This document shows, piece after piece, positions 1-7,843 of a stretch of DNA of 64,000 nt. The DNA lies in assembly GCA_016712265.1 (NCBI GenBank), contig JADJRJ010000029.1, positions 186,001 to 250,000 of the forward strand. The letters are read 5' to 3'. The notes beneath the pieces were generated by a model, which ran no database searches, had not been told where the DNA came from, and was given only the letters and a program-made list of their open reading frames with translations. The translations under genes were made by a program, and so were the position numbers. The stretch comes from Gemmatimonadota bacterium. Lineage in GTDB: Bacteria > Gemmatimonadota > Gemmatimonadetes > Gemmatimonadales > Gemmatimonadaceae. How positions within the stretch are numbered: position 1 is the stretch's first letter; each line of letters starts with the position of its first letter.

Positions 1-10
1 ACCATTCTCG

Positions 11-241
11 ATGACAAACGTTCGTGTGTATTTCAATGGCCGCGGGGTCGATGCGCCCGGCGGGGCGACCGTGCTCGATGCGCTCGCCGTATTTGACAGC
101 ACCATGGCTACCGAGGTGCGGGAAGGGCAACGCGCCCTCGTCGATAGCCGCGGCCTGGCGGCGGATCCATCGGCCGCGGCCTACGCTGGGGCGATCTTCC
201 GCGTCGTGAGCGCCCGTGCCGCGAGTGGCGGCACCGCATGA
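11..241 (+). CDS. Small beta-grasp-like (MoaD/ThiS-type) protein
   Basis: A 76-residue protein that I do not firmly recognise. Its opening, VRVYFNGRGVDAPGGATVLDAL, has the strand-turn-strand-helix pattern of MoaD/ThiS or ferredoxin-type beta-grasp folds (a hydrophobic strand, then a Gly-rich turn before a helix). It does not end in the diglycine used by sulfur carriers and has no cysteines. Its stop overlaps the start of the adenosine deaminase gene by ATGA, so the two are probably translationally coupled. The reading frame is open to the window edge, so an earlier start is possible, though the MTNVRV start looks natural. The link with purine salvage is by position only. Confidence 0.5.
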   Translation: MTNVRVYFNGRGVDAPGGATVLDALAVFDSTMATEVREGQRALVDSRGLAADPSAAAYAGAIFRVVSARAASGGTA

Positions 242-1272
242 CCGCCATTACCCGGGACCTGCTGACGCGGCTGCCCAAGGCGGAGCTGCATTGCCATCTC
301 GACGGGTCGGTGCGTCCTGCCACGTTGCTGGAGCTGGGTCGCGAGTATCGCGTGTCGATGCCGAGGGATGATGCCGAGGCGCTGGGCGATTACATGATTG
401 TCCGCGACGCCCGATCCCTCGAGGACTACCTCACGCGCTTCGACGTGACGCTGTCGGTGATGCAACATGCGGACGCCATCGAGCGCATCGCCTACGAACT
501 TGCCACGGACGCTGCGCGCGAGGGCGTCCTGTACCTCGAAACACGATTTGCTCCCAACCTGAATGATCGCGCCGGCATGGAATGGGGCGCGGTGCTCGAG
601 GCCTCGCTGCGCGGACTCGCCCGCGCCGAGCGCGAAACGGGGATTCTGGGGCGGGTGATCGTGTGCAGCCTGCGCCACCTGGCCCCGGAGGTGTCCCTGG
701 AGCTGGCGCGGTTGGCGGTGGCCTACCGGGATCGTGGCGTCGTGGCCTTTGACCTCGCCGGCGGGGAAGCCGGACATCCCGCCGCGCCGCACGCGCCAGC
801 GTTTCAGCATGCCCGCGCCCATGGCCTGCATTGCACCTGCCACGCGGGGGAGGGGGCGGGCGCGGCGTCGGTCGCTGAGGCGGTCCACCTGTGCGGCGCC
901 GAACGCATTGGGCATGCGACGCGGCTCATCGAGGACCCGACCCTGGTGGACGAAGTGCGCTCCGAACAGATCGCCCTCGAGATCTGCCTGACGAGTAATG
1001 TGCAGACCCATGCCACCTCGTCATATGCAGCGCATCCGCTGCAACGGTACATGGAGCAGGGGATGCGGGTCGTGCTCAACACGGACAATCGCTTGATGAG
1101 CGGGGTGAACCTGGTCGACGAGTACGAAGTGGCGGCGCGCACGTTTGGTCTGGGCTTCGACGAATTGGCCGGCCTTGCCCTGAACGGGTTCGACGCGGCG
1201 TTCCTGCCGGAGGCGGACCGTGCGAGGCTTCGCGCCGCGGCGGTCGAGCGCCTGGCCGCGATGCGCACATGA
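238..1272 (+). CDS. add: Adenosine deaminase
   Basis: Deaminates adenosine and deoxyadenosine to inosine and deoxyinosine in the cytoplasm. At 344 residues it has the normal family length. The zinc-binding HxH is at H18/H20 in PKAELHCHLDGS. It is followed by the HAGEG motif holding the next zinc ligand and the proton-donor Glu, then IGHATR, and then the C-terminal NTDNRLMSG motif with the last zinc-binding Asp. The NTDNRLMSG form, rather than NTDDP, is the one usual in actinobacterial-type enzymes. The start overlaps the upstream small ORF and the stop overlaps punA (ATGA on both sides), so adenosine would pass to inosine and then to hypoxanthine through adjacent, coupled genes. Confidence 0.95.
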   Translation: MTAITRDLLTRLPKAELHCHLDGSVRPATLLELGREYRVSMPRDDAEALGDYMIVRDARSLEDYLTRFDVTLSVMQHADAIERIAYELATDAAREGVLYLETRFAPNLNDRAGMEWGAVLEASLRGLARAERETGILGRVIVCSLRHLAPEVSLELARLAVAYRDRGVVAFDLAGGEAGHPAAPHAPAFQHARAHGLHCTCHAGEGAGAASVAEAVHLCGAERIGHATRLIEDPTLVDEVRSEQIALEICLTSNVQTHATSSYAAHPLQRYMEQGMRVVLNTDNRLMSGVNLVDEYEVAARTFGLGFDELAGLALNGFDAAFLPEADRARLRAAAVERLAAMRT

Positions 1273-2075
1273 ATACGGCCGAAGCGGTGGCCGCGGTCCG
1301 TTCGCGGCTGGAAGTAGCGCAGCCCGTCGCCGCCATTGTACTTGGCTCGGGGCTGGGAGGTCTCGCGCGGCGGATTGAGGGAGCACAACGGGTGCCCTAT
1401 GCGGAGATCCCGGGATTCGCGCCGGCACACGTTGCCGGGCACGAGGGGGCCCTGATCCATGGCACGTTAGGCGGAAGGGAAGTGCTCGCCCTGGCTGGCC
1501 GATTCCACGTGTACGAAGGGCACCCGATGGCGCAGTCGGCATTCCCGGTTCGCGTGGTGCATGCGCTGGGTGCTCCGGTGCTCGTGCTGTCCAACGCTGC
1601 CGGCGGGGTCCGCCGCACCTTTCGGCCGGGTCAGCTCATGCTGATTCGCGACCAGCTCAATCTCACCAGCCTCAATCCGCTGATCGGGCCGGTGGTGACC
1701 GGTGACGTGCGATTCCCTGATATGTCCGCACCATTTGACGAGGGGCTGCGCGCCCTCACCCGGCAGGTCGCCGAGGCGGCCAACGTGCCGCTCGAGGACG
1801 GCGTGTACGGGGGGCTGACCGGGCCGACCTACGAAACGCCGGCGGAGGTCCGCATGCTCGAGCGGATCGGTGTGGACGCGACCGGGATGTCGACCGTGGC
1901 CGAGGTGATCGTGGCGCGTGCGTTCGGCATGCGGGTACTCGGCATCACCTGCATCACCAACCCCGCGGCCGGCCTCAGTCCCCACCCGATCCACCACGAT
2001 GAGGTCATCGAGGTGACGGCGAAGGCCGCGGCAGACTTTGAGCGGCTCGTGGAAGGGGTTGTTCGCGCCTTGTAG
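1269..2075 (+). CDS. punA: Purine nucleoside phosphorylase (trimeric, PNP-I type)
   Basis: Splits inosine or guanosine with phosphate to give the free base and ribose 1-phosphate. The 268 residues carry the phosphate loop GSGLGG near the N terminus, GRFHVYEGH (the Arg and His of the phosphate site), SNAAGG, TGPTYETPAE (the Tyr and Glu that bind base and phosphate), GMSTVAEV and ITCITNPAAG (the purine-binding Asn). These mark the trimeric mammalian-like family and not the hexameric DeoD type. The ATG lies inside the stop of add (ATGA), so the pair forms a salvage unit. The symbol could equally be given as deoD-like or xapA-like; substrate preference cannot be read from the sequence. Confidence 0.93.
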   Translation: MNTAEAVAAVRSRLEVAQPVAAIVLGSGLGGLARRIEGAQRVPYAEIPGFAPAHVAGHEGALIHGTLGGREVLALAGRFHVYEGHPMAQSAFPVRVVHALGAPVLVLSNAAGGVRRTFRPGQLMLIRDQLNLTSLNPLIGPVVTGDVRFPDMSAPFDEGLRALTRQVAEAANVPLEDGVYGGLTGPTYETPAEVRMLERIGVDATGMSTVAEVIVARAFGMRVLGITCITNPAAGLSPHPIHHDEVIEVTAKAAADFERLVEGVVRAL

Positions 2076-2132
2076 GCCTGGCAGAGCCGACCGACGATGG
2101 AGCAGGGATCGGGCTTGCCCGGACGGGATGCC

Positions 2133-2738
2133 CTAAAAGCGAAAGCCGAGCGTCACCGGGATCATCTGGTACGTCGTCTTCTCGGCAGTCTGGCCAGGAT
2201 CGGTGTCAGGGGTGACGCTGAATTGGTGGAACCGGGCCTCCAGAAAGAACCCGGTGTTCATGCCCAGCCGGATCCCGGCGCCGGCATTGAACCCGAAGCC
2301 ATTGGCGCTCTCGCTCTGCACCGTGCTGCCGACGGTCTGCGTGGCCGTGAGGCGGTAGCCACCAAAGCCGCCAAGCAAGTATGGCGTGAGGCTTCCCTGT
2401 TTCTTGCGGCCCAGCAAGACGGCGGCGGCCCCCAGGTACGTCACCCCGTTGGTAAGCTCATCATCCGGGTCGGCGTTTACCGCGCCCAGGAATTCATCGG
2501 TGTAGTCGGAGCGGTGATAGGCGAATTCCCCGCGGACCGCCCACACGTTGCGATCTGGCTCGTATTGCACGAAACCCGCGCCGTGGGCCCCTGTCTTCGT
2601 GTCTGACGCGAAATCCCCGATCGGTAGCGTCGCTCCGACCGCGATGCCGACGCTCACCGCGCGGCGCGGCGCCTGCGCACCAAGCGGCGGAGCAGCGACC
2701 GCGAACAAGACCAGACTGGAGAGGACCAGGCGACGCAT
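2133..2738 (-). CDS. Outer-membrane beta-barrel protein
   Basis: A 201-residue exported protein. The chosen ATG is followed by a clear signal peptide (MRRLVLSSLVLFAVAAPPLGA, cleaved after AQA or nearby) and preceded by an AAGGAG Shine-Dalgarno sequence seven bases upstream. The longer open frame upstream has no such signals. The mature part alternates hydrophobic and polar residues in strands with short turns. It ends in a typical barrel terminus, IPVTLGFRF, with aromatic Phe last, the signal recognised by the BAM machinery. It resembles OmpW/OprF-N-like eight-stranded barrels often labelled 'outer membrane beta-barrel protein'. Function is unknown. It is convergent with punA and stands alone. 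Confidence 0.8.
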   Translation of the reverse strand: MRRLVLSSLVLFAVAAPPLGAQAPRRAVSVGIAVGATLPIGDFASDTKTGAHGAGFVQYEPDRNVWAVRGEFAYHRSDYTDEFLGAVNADPDDELTNGVTYLGAAAVLLGRKKQGSLTPYLLGGFGGYRLTATQTVGSTVQSESANGFGFNAGAGIRLGMNTGFFLEARFHQFSVTPDTDPGQTAEKTTYQMIPVTLGFRF

Positions 2739-2907
2739 GCAGGCTCCTTGCGTGTGAAGTGGGCGTCCTGACGACGGACACGGCGGGCCGTGGGTCACCA
2801 CTACCCATGCCGATCCTAACGAAGTAAGGACCGCCCAGGACAGGGGAGCCTCGGACGTGTCCAACCTGTGGCGTCGACCCCACGCGACGCCGTGATGCGG
2901 CGCACGC

Positions 2908-3735
2908 TCAGCGTGTGGCCACGGTCGGGAGCCCGATCACCCGACGCCGAAACTGCTGGAATCGCTCGGAGTCGGCACGCAGCCCCCGCAGCGACGCCGC
3001 CGGAAGCCGGGCGATGTCCGCCTCGCTCGCGCGCACCCTGTCCTCCTCGAGGGGGTGCGTCGAGAACCACCCCTGCATCCCGGCCGGGCGCTCCTCGCGC
3101 TCCTTGAGCAGGATGCGAAACATCTCGGGGATCCCCCGTGGGTCGATGCCGGCGCGGGTCACGTACTGCACCGCCACGCGGTCCGCCTCGGTCTCGTCGT
3201 CTCTCGAGAACTTGGCGAACAGGGCTCCGCCACCCAACTGCACGGCGGTGTTGGTAATCCCGTAGTCACACACGTTGGTGAGGATGCAGGCCAGCGTCAG
3301 GCCCACATTCGCACGCTGGCTCGTTTGCATCTGCTGGATGCTGTGGCGCATGGTGACATGCCCGATCTCGTGCGCAATGACGCCGGCGAGTTGCGCCATG
3401 TTCGTGGTGCGCTCAATGAGCCCGCGATTGATCCAGATGTAGCCACCGGGCGCCGCAAACGCGTTCACTTCCTTGCTGTCGACCACGTGAAAGGTCCAGT
3501 CGAGTCCCCGATCGTCGGCGATGGCCGCCAGGGAATCTCCGAGCACGTTGATGTACCGGACCACCTCGGCGTCGCGGACCAGTCGCAACTGCCGATTGAC
3601 TTGCGCCGCAAAGTCCTCGCCCATGTCCACTTCCCGCTGGGTCGAGATCGCGCAGGCCGCGAACAACAGGGAACAGCTCGAGAGGCCGATCCTGCGGAGG
3701 AGAGGGACGGACGTGTAGGTTTGTGAGCGCTGCAT
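2908..3735 (-). CDS. M48-family zinc metalloprotease, membrane-anchored
   Basis: A 275-residue peptidase of the M48 family (BepA/LoiP/HtpX relatives), probably acting in the periplasm in protein quality control. It has the zinc motif AHEIGHVTMRH (HExxH) and the third ligand in DETEADRVA. These are followed by FSTHPLEEDRV, the conserved HP segment of BepA-like M48 proteases. The N terminus (start at 3735) has a hydrophobic stretch ending FAAC, so it may be a lipoprotein, but the residue three before Cys is Phe, a weak lipobox. It is divergent from the RNA methyltransferase gene; the 82-base gap should hold both promoters. The frame stays open far upstream, but that part runs antisense to the methyltransferase and is not used. 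Confidence 0.88.
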   Translation of the reverse strand: MQRSQTYTSVPLLRRIGLSSCSLLFAACAISTQREVDMGEDFAAQVNRQLRLVRDAEVVRYINVLGDSLAAIADDRGLDWTFHVVDSKEVNAFAAPGGYIWINRGLIERTTNMAQLAGVIAHEIGHVTMRHSIQQMQTSQRANVGLTLACILTNVCDYGITNTAVQLGGGALFAKFSRDDETEADRVAVQYVTRAGIDPRGIPEMFRILLKEREERPAGMQGWFSTHPLEEDRVRASEADIARLPAASLRGLRADSERFQQFRRRVIGLPTVATR

Positions 3736-3817
3736 CCAGGATCGTCCCACAGCGAAACGGGGCGTGACAGGGAAACGTACGTCTGAGACCACCGCACCCC
3801 CCACAGAGTTCCCGCCG

Positions 3818-4576
3818 ATGCGCCTCCTGACCACCGCTCGCGATCTCAGTCGCCGCAAGGCGCGTGAACGCGATGGGCGTTTTGTGGCTGAGGGGGTGCG
3901 CACGGTGGAAGAACTGCTTGCCTCCCCGGTCGAGTTGGTCGGCGTAGTGTGCGGACCACAGTTGATGGACTCCGACCGCGGCACGCAGCTTCGGCTGCAG
4001 ATCGATCGCCGTGGAATCCCGCTCGCCGAGGTTACCGAGAAGGAATTCGGCGGCGCGGCGTCGACCGAGTCTCCCCAGGGCGTCCTCGCCATCGGCCGCA
4101 TCCCGAGCCGCCAGCTCTCCACCCTGGCGGATCGGGAGCACCTGACCCTCCTCGTGCTCGACGGTGTGCAGGATCCAGGCAACGTGGGGACGATGATTCG
4201 TACGGCACATGCCCTGGGGGCCGACGCGACGGTCGCCCTGCCCGGAACGGTTGACGTATGGAACGCGAAGGTCGTCCGTAGCGCGATGGGATCCCTCTTC
4301 CGACACCACGTACAGGCTGCCCCGATAGACGAACTGGCCGCGTTCGCCGCCGCCCACGGCGTGGAGCTTTGGGCCGCAGAGGCCAGTGGGGCTGAGCTTA
4401 CGACACTCCGACGTCCGAACCGACTCGGCCTCGTGCTCGGCAACGAGGGGGCCGGAGTCGGCGCGGCCCTTGAGGAGCGGCTGGCCCGGCGCGTGTCCCT
4501 GGCGATGCCCGGAGGTGCCGAGTCCCTGAACGTCGCTATCGCCGCAGGGATCCTGCTGTACGGGTTGCGCCCATGA
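3818..4576 (+). CDS. TrmH/SpoU-family RNA 2'-O-methyltransferase
   Basis: SAM-dependent ribose methyltransferase of the SPOUT class acting on rRNA or tRNA. It has the three SpoU motifs: NVGTMIRTAHALGA (motif 1), LVLGNEGAGVG (motif 2) and LAMPGGAESLNVAIAAGILL (motif 3), which form the trefoil knot that binds SAM. The N-terminal 100 residues are the RNA-substrate-binding domain of RlmB/TsnR-type enzymes. The ATG at 3818 is preferred because MRLLTTARDLSRRKARERD fits the family start; a GTG at 3764 would add 18 unlike residues. The stop overlaps the prepilin peptidase start (ATGA). The exact target nucleotide (RlmB-like G2251 or another) cannot be decided. Confidence 0.9.
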   Translation: MRLLTTARDLSRRKARERDGRFVAEGVRTVEELLASPVELVGVVCGPQLMDSDRGTQLRLQIDRRGIPLAEVTEKEFGGAASTESPQGVLAIGRIPSRQLSTLADREHLTLLVLDGVQDPGNVGTMIRTAHALGADATVALPGTVDVWNAKVVRSAMGSLFRHHVQAAPIDELAAFAAAHGVELWAAEASGAELTTLRRPNRLGLVLGNEGAGVGAALEERLARRVSLAMPGGAESLNVAIAAGILLYGLRP

Positions 4577-5427
4577 GCATGGAGGCCCTGTTCGTCGCCT
4601 GGGCTGGGGTGGTGGGTGCCTGTGTCGGCTCGTTCCTGAATGTCTGCATCGGGCGCTGGCCGCACGACCAGTCAGTCGTGACGCCGCGTTCGCGCTGTCC
4701 GCGCTGCGAGCGAGCGATCGCGTGGTACGACAATATCCCGATTGTGAGCTGGCTGGTGCTGCGGGCGAAATGCCGTGGCTGTGGCTTGCCGATTTCCGCG
4801 CAGTACCCGTTGGTGGAGCTTGTGGTGGCCGTCGTGTGGGCTTTGGCGTTTCGCGAGTGGGGGGCGGGGCTCACGGCGGTGCGCGTGGCCATGTTCATCA
4901 CGATCCTGCTCGGGATCGCGATCACCGACGCGAAGCACTACCTGATTCCCGATGGCTTCACCGTGTCTGGGCTGGTGTTTGTACTCGTCACGGCCCTGGT
5001 GGCCGGGCTCCGTGGTGAGTTGACTCCGTTCGCCGGGCCGTGGGATGCGGTGATCGGGGCCTGCGTCGGAGCGGGTGCGGTGTCGATCATCGGTTGGCTG
5101 GGCGAAGTCGCCTTGAAGAAAGAGGCGATGGGGTTTGGTGACGTGACCTTGATGGCCGTAGTGGGGGGCGCTGTTGGGCCGGCGCGTGCCCTGCTGGTCC
5201 TCTTCGTGGGCGCAGCGCTTGGGGCGGTCGTCTTCTCGCTGGTGGTGTACCCGCTGGTCCGCGTGCGTAGGGCGCGACAGACCGTGGCGGCGAACGTCCC
5301 GGCGGACGGGGCGAGCGATGACATGCCGCACGTGCCGTTTGGGGTGTTCCTGGCGCCGGCAGCGGTCCTGACGCTCCTCTGGGGTGATCCCCTGATCACC
5401 TGGTATCTCAACCGCCTGGTCCCATGA
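4573..5427 (+). CDS. pilD: Prepilin peptidase / N-methyltransferase (A24 family)
   Basis: Inner-membrane aspartic peptidase that cleaves type IV pilin-like leaders and methylates the new N terminus. The 284 residues contain the zinc-binding double CxxC (C42/C45 and C67/C70) of the methyltransferase half. They also hold the two catalytic aspartates, in ITDAKHYLIPD (about D119) and in MGFGD (D190, the GxGD motif). Several membrane helices are visible. The stop overlaps the Clp-like gene and the start overlaps the methyltransferase (ATGA both times). No pilin or secretin gene is present in the window, so its clients are encoded elsewhere. Confidence 0.94.
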   Translation: MSMEALFVAWAGVVGACVGSFLNVCIGRWPHDQSVVTPRSRCPRCERAIAWYDNIPIVSWLVLRAKCRGCGLPISAQYPLVELVVAVVWALAFREWGAGLTAVRVAMFITILLGIAITDAKHYLIPDGFTVSGLVFVLVTALVAGLRGELTPFAGPWDAVIGACVGAGAVSIIGWLGEVALKKEAMGFGDVTLMAVVGGAVGPARALLVLFVGAALGAVVFSLVVYPLVRVRRARQTVAANVPADGASDDMPHVPFGVFLAPAAVLTLLWGDPLITWYLNRLVP

Positions 5428-6596
5428 CCGACGACGATGGCGCGCTGGCGCGTCCCCTGACCGGGGCGCTGGCCCGCTTCACGAGGGACCTGACAGCCGA
5501 GGCGCGCGAGGGACGACTGGAGCCCGTGCGCTGCCGCGAAGACGAGGTCGCGCGGTTGATCGACATCCTGCTCCGTCAAGGCAAGAACAACGCCGCCCTC
5601 GTTGGTCCGGCGGGGGTCGGCAAGACCGCCATCGCCGAAGCGCTGGCCGAACGGCTCGCCAAGGGGGAGGTTCCCCTGATGCTGCGCCACGCGCGCGTGT
5701 TGGCACTCGATCATGTGTCCCTCCTGGCCGGTGCCGCATATCGGGGACAGTACGAGGAAAGGATCCGGGCCCTCGTCGCCGAGACGTCCGCGGACCCGGA
5801 CGTGCTGCTCTTCATCGATGAGCTGCACAACCTGATTGGGCAGGGCAGCTCAATGGGGTCGGCGATGGATGCTGCCAACATGCTCAAGCCGTCGCTGGTG
5901 CGCGGCGACTTTCGGGTGATCGGTGCGACGACCTCTGAGGAGTACGACCGCTGGATTCGCGGCGATCCAGCGCTCGAGCGACGCTTTCAGCGGGTGGTGG
6001 TGAGGGAGCTCAGCTCGGATGAGACCCTCGAGGTGCTGCGCGCGCGACGGGAACGCCTGGAGCGCCATCACCATGTGCTCATCACCGACGAGGCGCTCCG
6101 CGCCGCCGTGGTCCTCACCGACGAGCATGTGACCGATCGTCGTCGGCCGGACCGGGCGATCGATGTCCTCGACGAGGCCTGCGCACACCTGCACGCGACC
6201 ACCGCCTACGCCGCCGATGTCGAGGCGCTCATCCTGGCGTCGCGGTCGCCGCGCACCGCTCGACGACGGACGGCCGGCGCGGCTCAAGCGCCCGCCACAA
6301 ATGGGGCACCCCTCGTGGAGGAAGACCCGTTAGGCCAGATGGCCAGGGACGGCTTTCGGGCGCTCGAGGCCTTTGGGGCCGGGCTGGAAGCCATCATCGC
6401 CGGCCCGGCGACCGAGGTGGCGCCAGCTCCGGTCGCCGTCGTGGCGGTGGACACGCCGCGCTTGCCGTCGGCACCTCCGCCGCCACCCACACTGCGCACC
6501 ATGCTGGAGCGCGATAACGTTCGGCTGCGCGCGACAGATGTGGCGCGCGTGGTCGCCGTCGCGACCGGACTCACCATTCGCTGGGCCGAATCATGA
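5424..6596 (+). CDS. Clp-like ATPase with a single AAA domain
   Basis: A 390-residue protein that matches the first AAA domain (D1) of ClpA/ClpB/ClpC. It has Walker A GPAGVGKT (61-68), the pore loop GAAYRGQYEER (103-113), Walker B LLFIDE (128-133), sensor 1 GATTSEEY and the arginine-finger region ERRFQR. There is no N-terminal Clp repeat domain, no coiled-coil middle domain and no second AAA domain. After D1 comes a Pro/Ala-rich linker (about 280-350) and a short tail, DVARVVAVATGLTIRW. This tail resembles the segment that precedes D2 in ClpB (EDIAEVVSRWTGIPV). The gene then stops, overlapping the next start by ATGA. It is probably a hexameric unfoldase or remodeller. Whether it works with a protease is unknown. 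Confidence 0.85.
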   Translation: MTDDDGALARPLTGALARFTRDLTAEAREGRLEPVRCREDEVARLIDILLRQGKNNAALVGPAGVGKTAIAEALAERLAKGEVPLMLRHARVLALDHVSLLAGAAYRGQYEERIRALVAETSADPDVLLFIDELHNLIGQGSSMGSAMDAANMLKPSLVRGDFRVIGATTSEEYDRWIRGDPALERRFQRVVVRELSSDETLEVLRARRERLERHHHVLITDEALRAAVVLTDEHVTDRRRPDRAIDVLDEACAHLHATTAYAADVEALILASRSPRTARRRTAGAAQAPATNGAPLVEEDPLGQMARDGFRALEAFGAGLEAIIAGPATEVAPAPVAVVAVDTPRLPSAPPPPPTLRTMLERDNVRLRATDVARVVAVATGLTIRWAES

Positions 6597-7834
6597 ATGC
6601 TCGTCTGACGCTGGGTCTCGCCGGTCTCCTCCTGGCCTGCTCGCGGGAGCGCGAGGGCTCGCCGGTTGAGGCGCTGGTGGGCGACGCCACCCCACGCCTG
6701 GAAAAAACCGTCGGCGTCCCCTTCAAGACGCCACCGAAGTTCGAGATGCGCTCGCGCGAGGAGGTCCGGACCTTCCTGGAACAACGATTCGCGACCGACC
6801 TTCCCGACGCGGACCTTCGTGGGTCCGAACGCGCCTACAAGCGCCTTGGGCTGCTCCCGGATTCGCTGGACCTCCGTGGCTTCATGCTCAAGCTCCTGAC
6901 CGAGCAGATCGTCGGGTACTACGACCCGAAGGCCAAGGTGCTCTACATCGTGCAGGGCGCGAACGACGACATGATCGCCGTTACCGTCTCCCATGAGCTC
7001 GTCCATGCACTGCAGGATCAGTACTTCAACCTCGACTCGTTGCAGTCCGTCAAGCGGCGCAACGACCGGCAAGTGGCGGCGCAGGCGGTGATGGAAGGCC
7101 AGGCCACCCTCGAGCAGGTCGCGTCCATGGTTGGTGGCGGTGCGGCCGTGAACCTCCCCGGCGGCTGGGACCGCGTGCGCGAGATGATCCGGGACGGGCA
7201 GAGTGCGATGCCGACCTTCGCGTCGGCACCCCTGGTGATCCAGGAGACGCTCCTGTTTCCGTACCTGAGCGGCGCGGAGTTCATGAAGAACTGGAAGGAG
7301 AAGAGCGGCGGCAAGCTGCCGTTTGGGGACATGCCGGTGTCCACCGAGCAGGTGATGCATCCGGACCGCTTTTTCCTCAATCGTGACGACCCGACCGTGG
7401 TCACCCTGCCGCCGATCGCCGGCGCCAGTGACGTCTACGACAACGACCTCGGCGAGTTCGAGACGCGGCTCCTCCTGTTTCAGCACCTCAAGGACCGGGA
7501 CGCCGCCTTCCGCGGCGCGGCGGGATGGGATGGGGATCGGTTCGTCTCGTGGACTGGGGCCCGTGGTGACGGGGTGGCCTGGCTCTCGGTGTGGGATACC
7601 TCCGTCGATGCGGCGGAGTTTCTCGACCTGATGGACACGGCGCTCCTGAAGCGCTTCGACGACCTGCGTCCGCTCGGTAGCACCGCCAATCGCCACATGT
7701 ACAGCACCCGCGGCCGGACGATTGCCCTGTCGGCCGTCGAGGTGAACGGCCGTCCGTGCGTGCTCTACGTCGATGTTCCGACTGGGTCGAGTGTTGATGT
7801 CTTCGACCTCAAGAAGGTGAGGCTTGAGGAGTAG
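6593..7834 (+). CDS. HExxH zinc-metalloprotease-like lipoprotein
   Basis: A 413-residue predicted lipoprotein: the short signal peptide ends in LLLAC, with lipidated Cys at position 16. A zinc motif, HELVHALQDQ, occupies residues 134-143, preceded by GYYDPKAKVLYIV, a pairing seen in gluzincin-like proteins of unknown function. A Glu-rich helix, MEGQATLEQVA, about 35 residues later could supply the third zinc ligand. The rest has no motif I recognise. The gene is coupled to the Clp-like ATPase (ATGA) and followed nine bases later by the DUF445 gene. Its place behind a Clp-type ATPase and prepilin peptidase hints at envelope protein turnover, which is inference only. Confidence 0.75.
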   Translation: MNARLTLGLAGLLLACSREREGSPVEALVGDATPRLEKTVGVPFKTPPKFEMRSREEVRTFLEQRFATDLPDADLRGSERAYKRLGLLPDSLDLRGFMLKLLTEQIVGYYDPKAKVLYIVQGANDDMIAVTVSHELVHALQDQYFNLDSLQSVKRRNDRQVAAQAVMEGQATLEQVASMVGGGAAVNLPGGWDRVREMIRDGQSAMPTFASAPLVIQETLLFPYLSGAEFMKNWKEKSGGKLPFGDMPVSTEQVMHPDRFFLNRDDPTVVTLPPIAGASDVYDNDLGEFETRLLLFQHLKDRDAAFRGAAGWDGDRFVSWTGARGDGVAWLSVWDTSVDAAEFLDLMDTALLKRFDDLRPLGSTANRHMYSTRGRTIALSAVEVNGRPCVLYVDVPTGSSVDVFDLKKVRLEE

Positions 7835-7843
7835 GGCCACCTG

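Noticed and set aside
3736..4665. Upstream open extension of the M48 peptidase gene
   Set aside because: It is antisense to the RNA methyltransferase, with Ser/Arg/Thr-rich low-complexity translation. The lipoprotein-like start at 3735 is the natural one.
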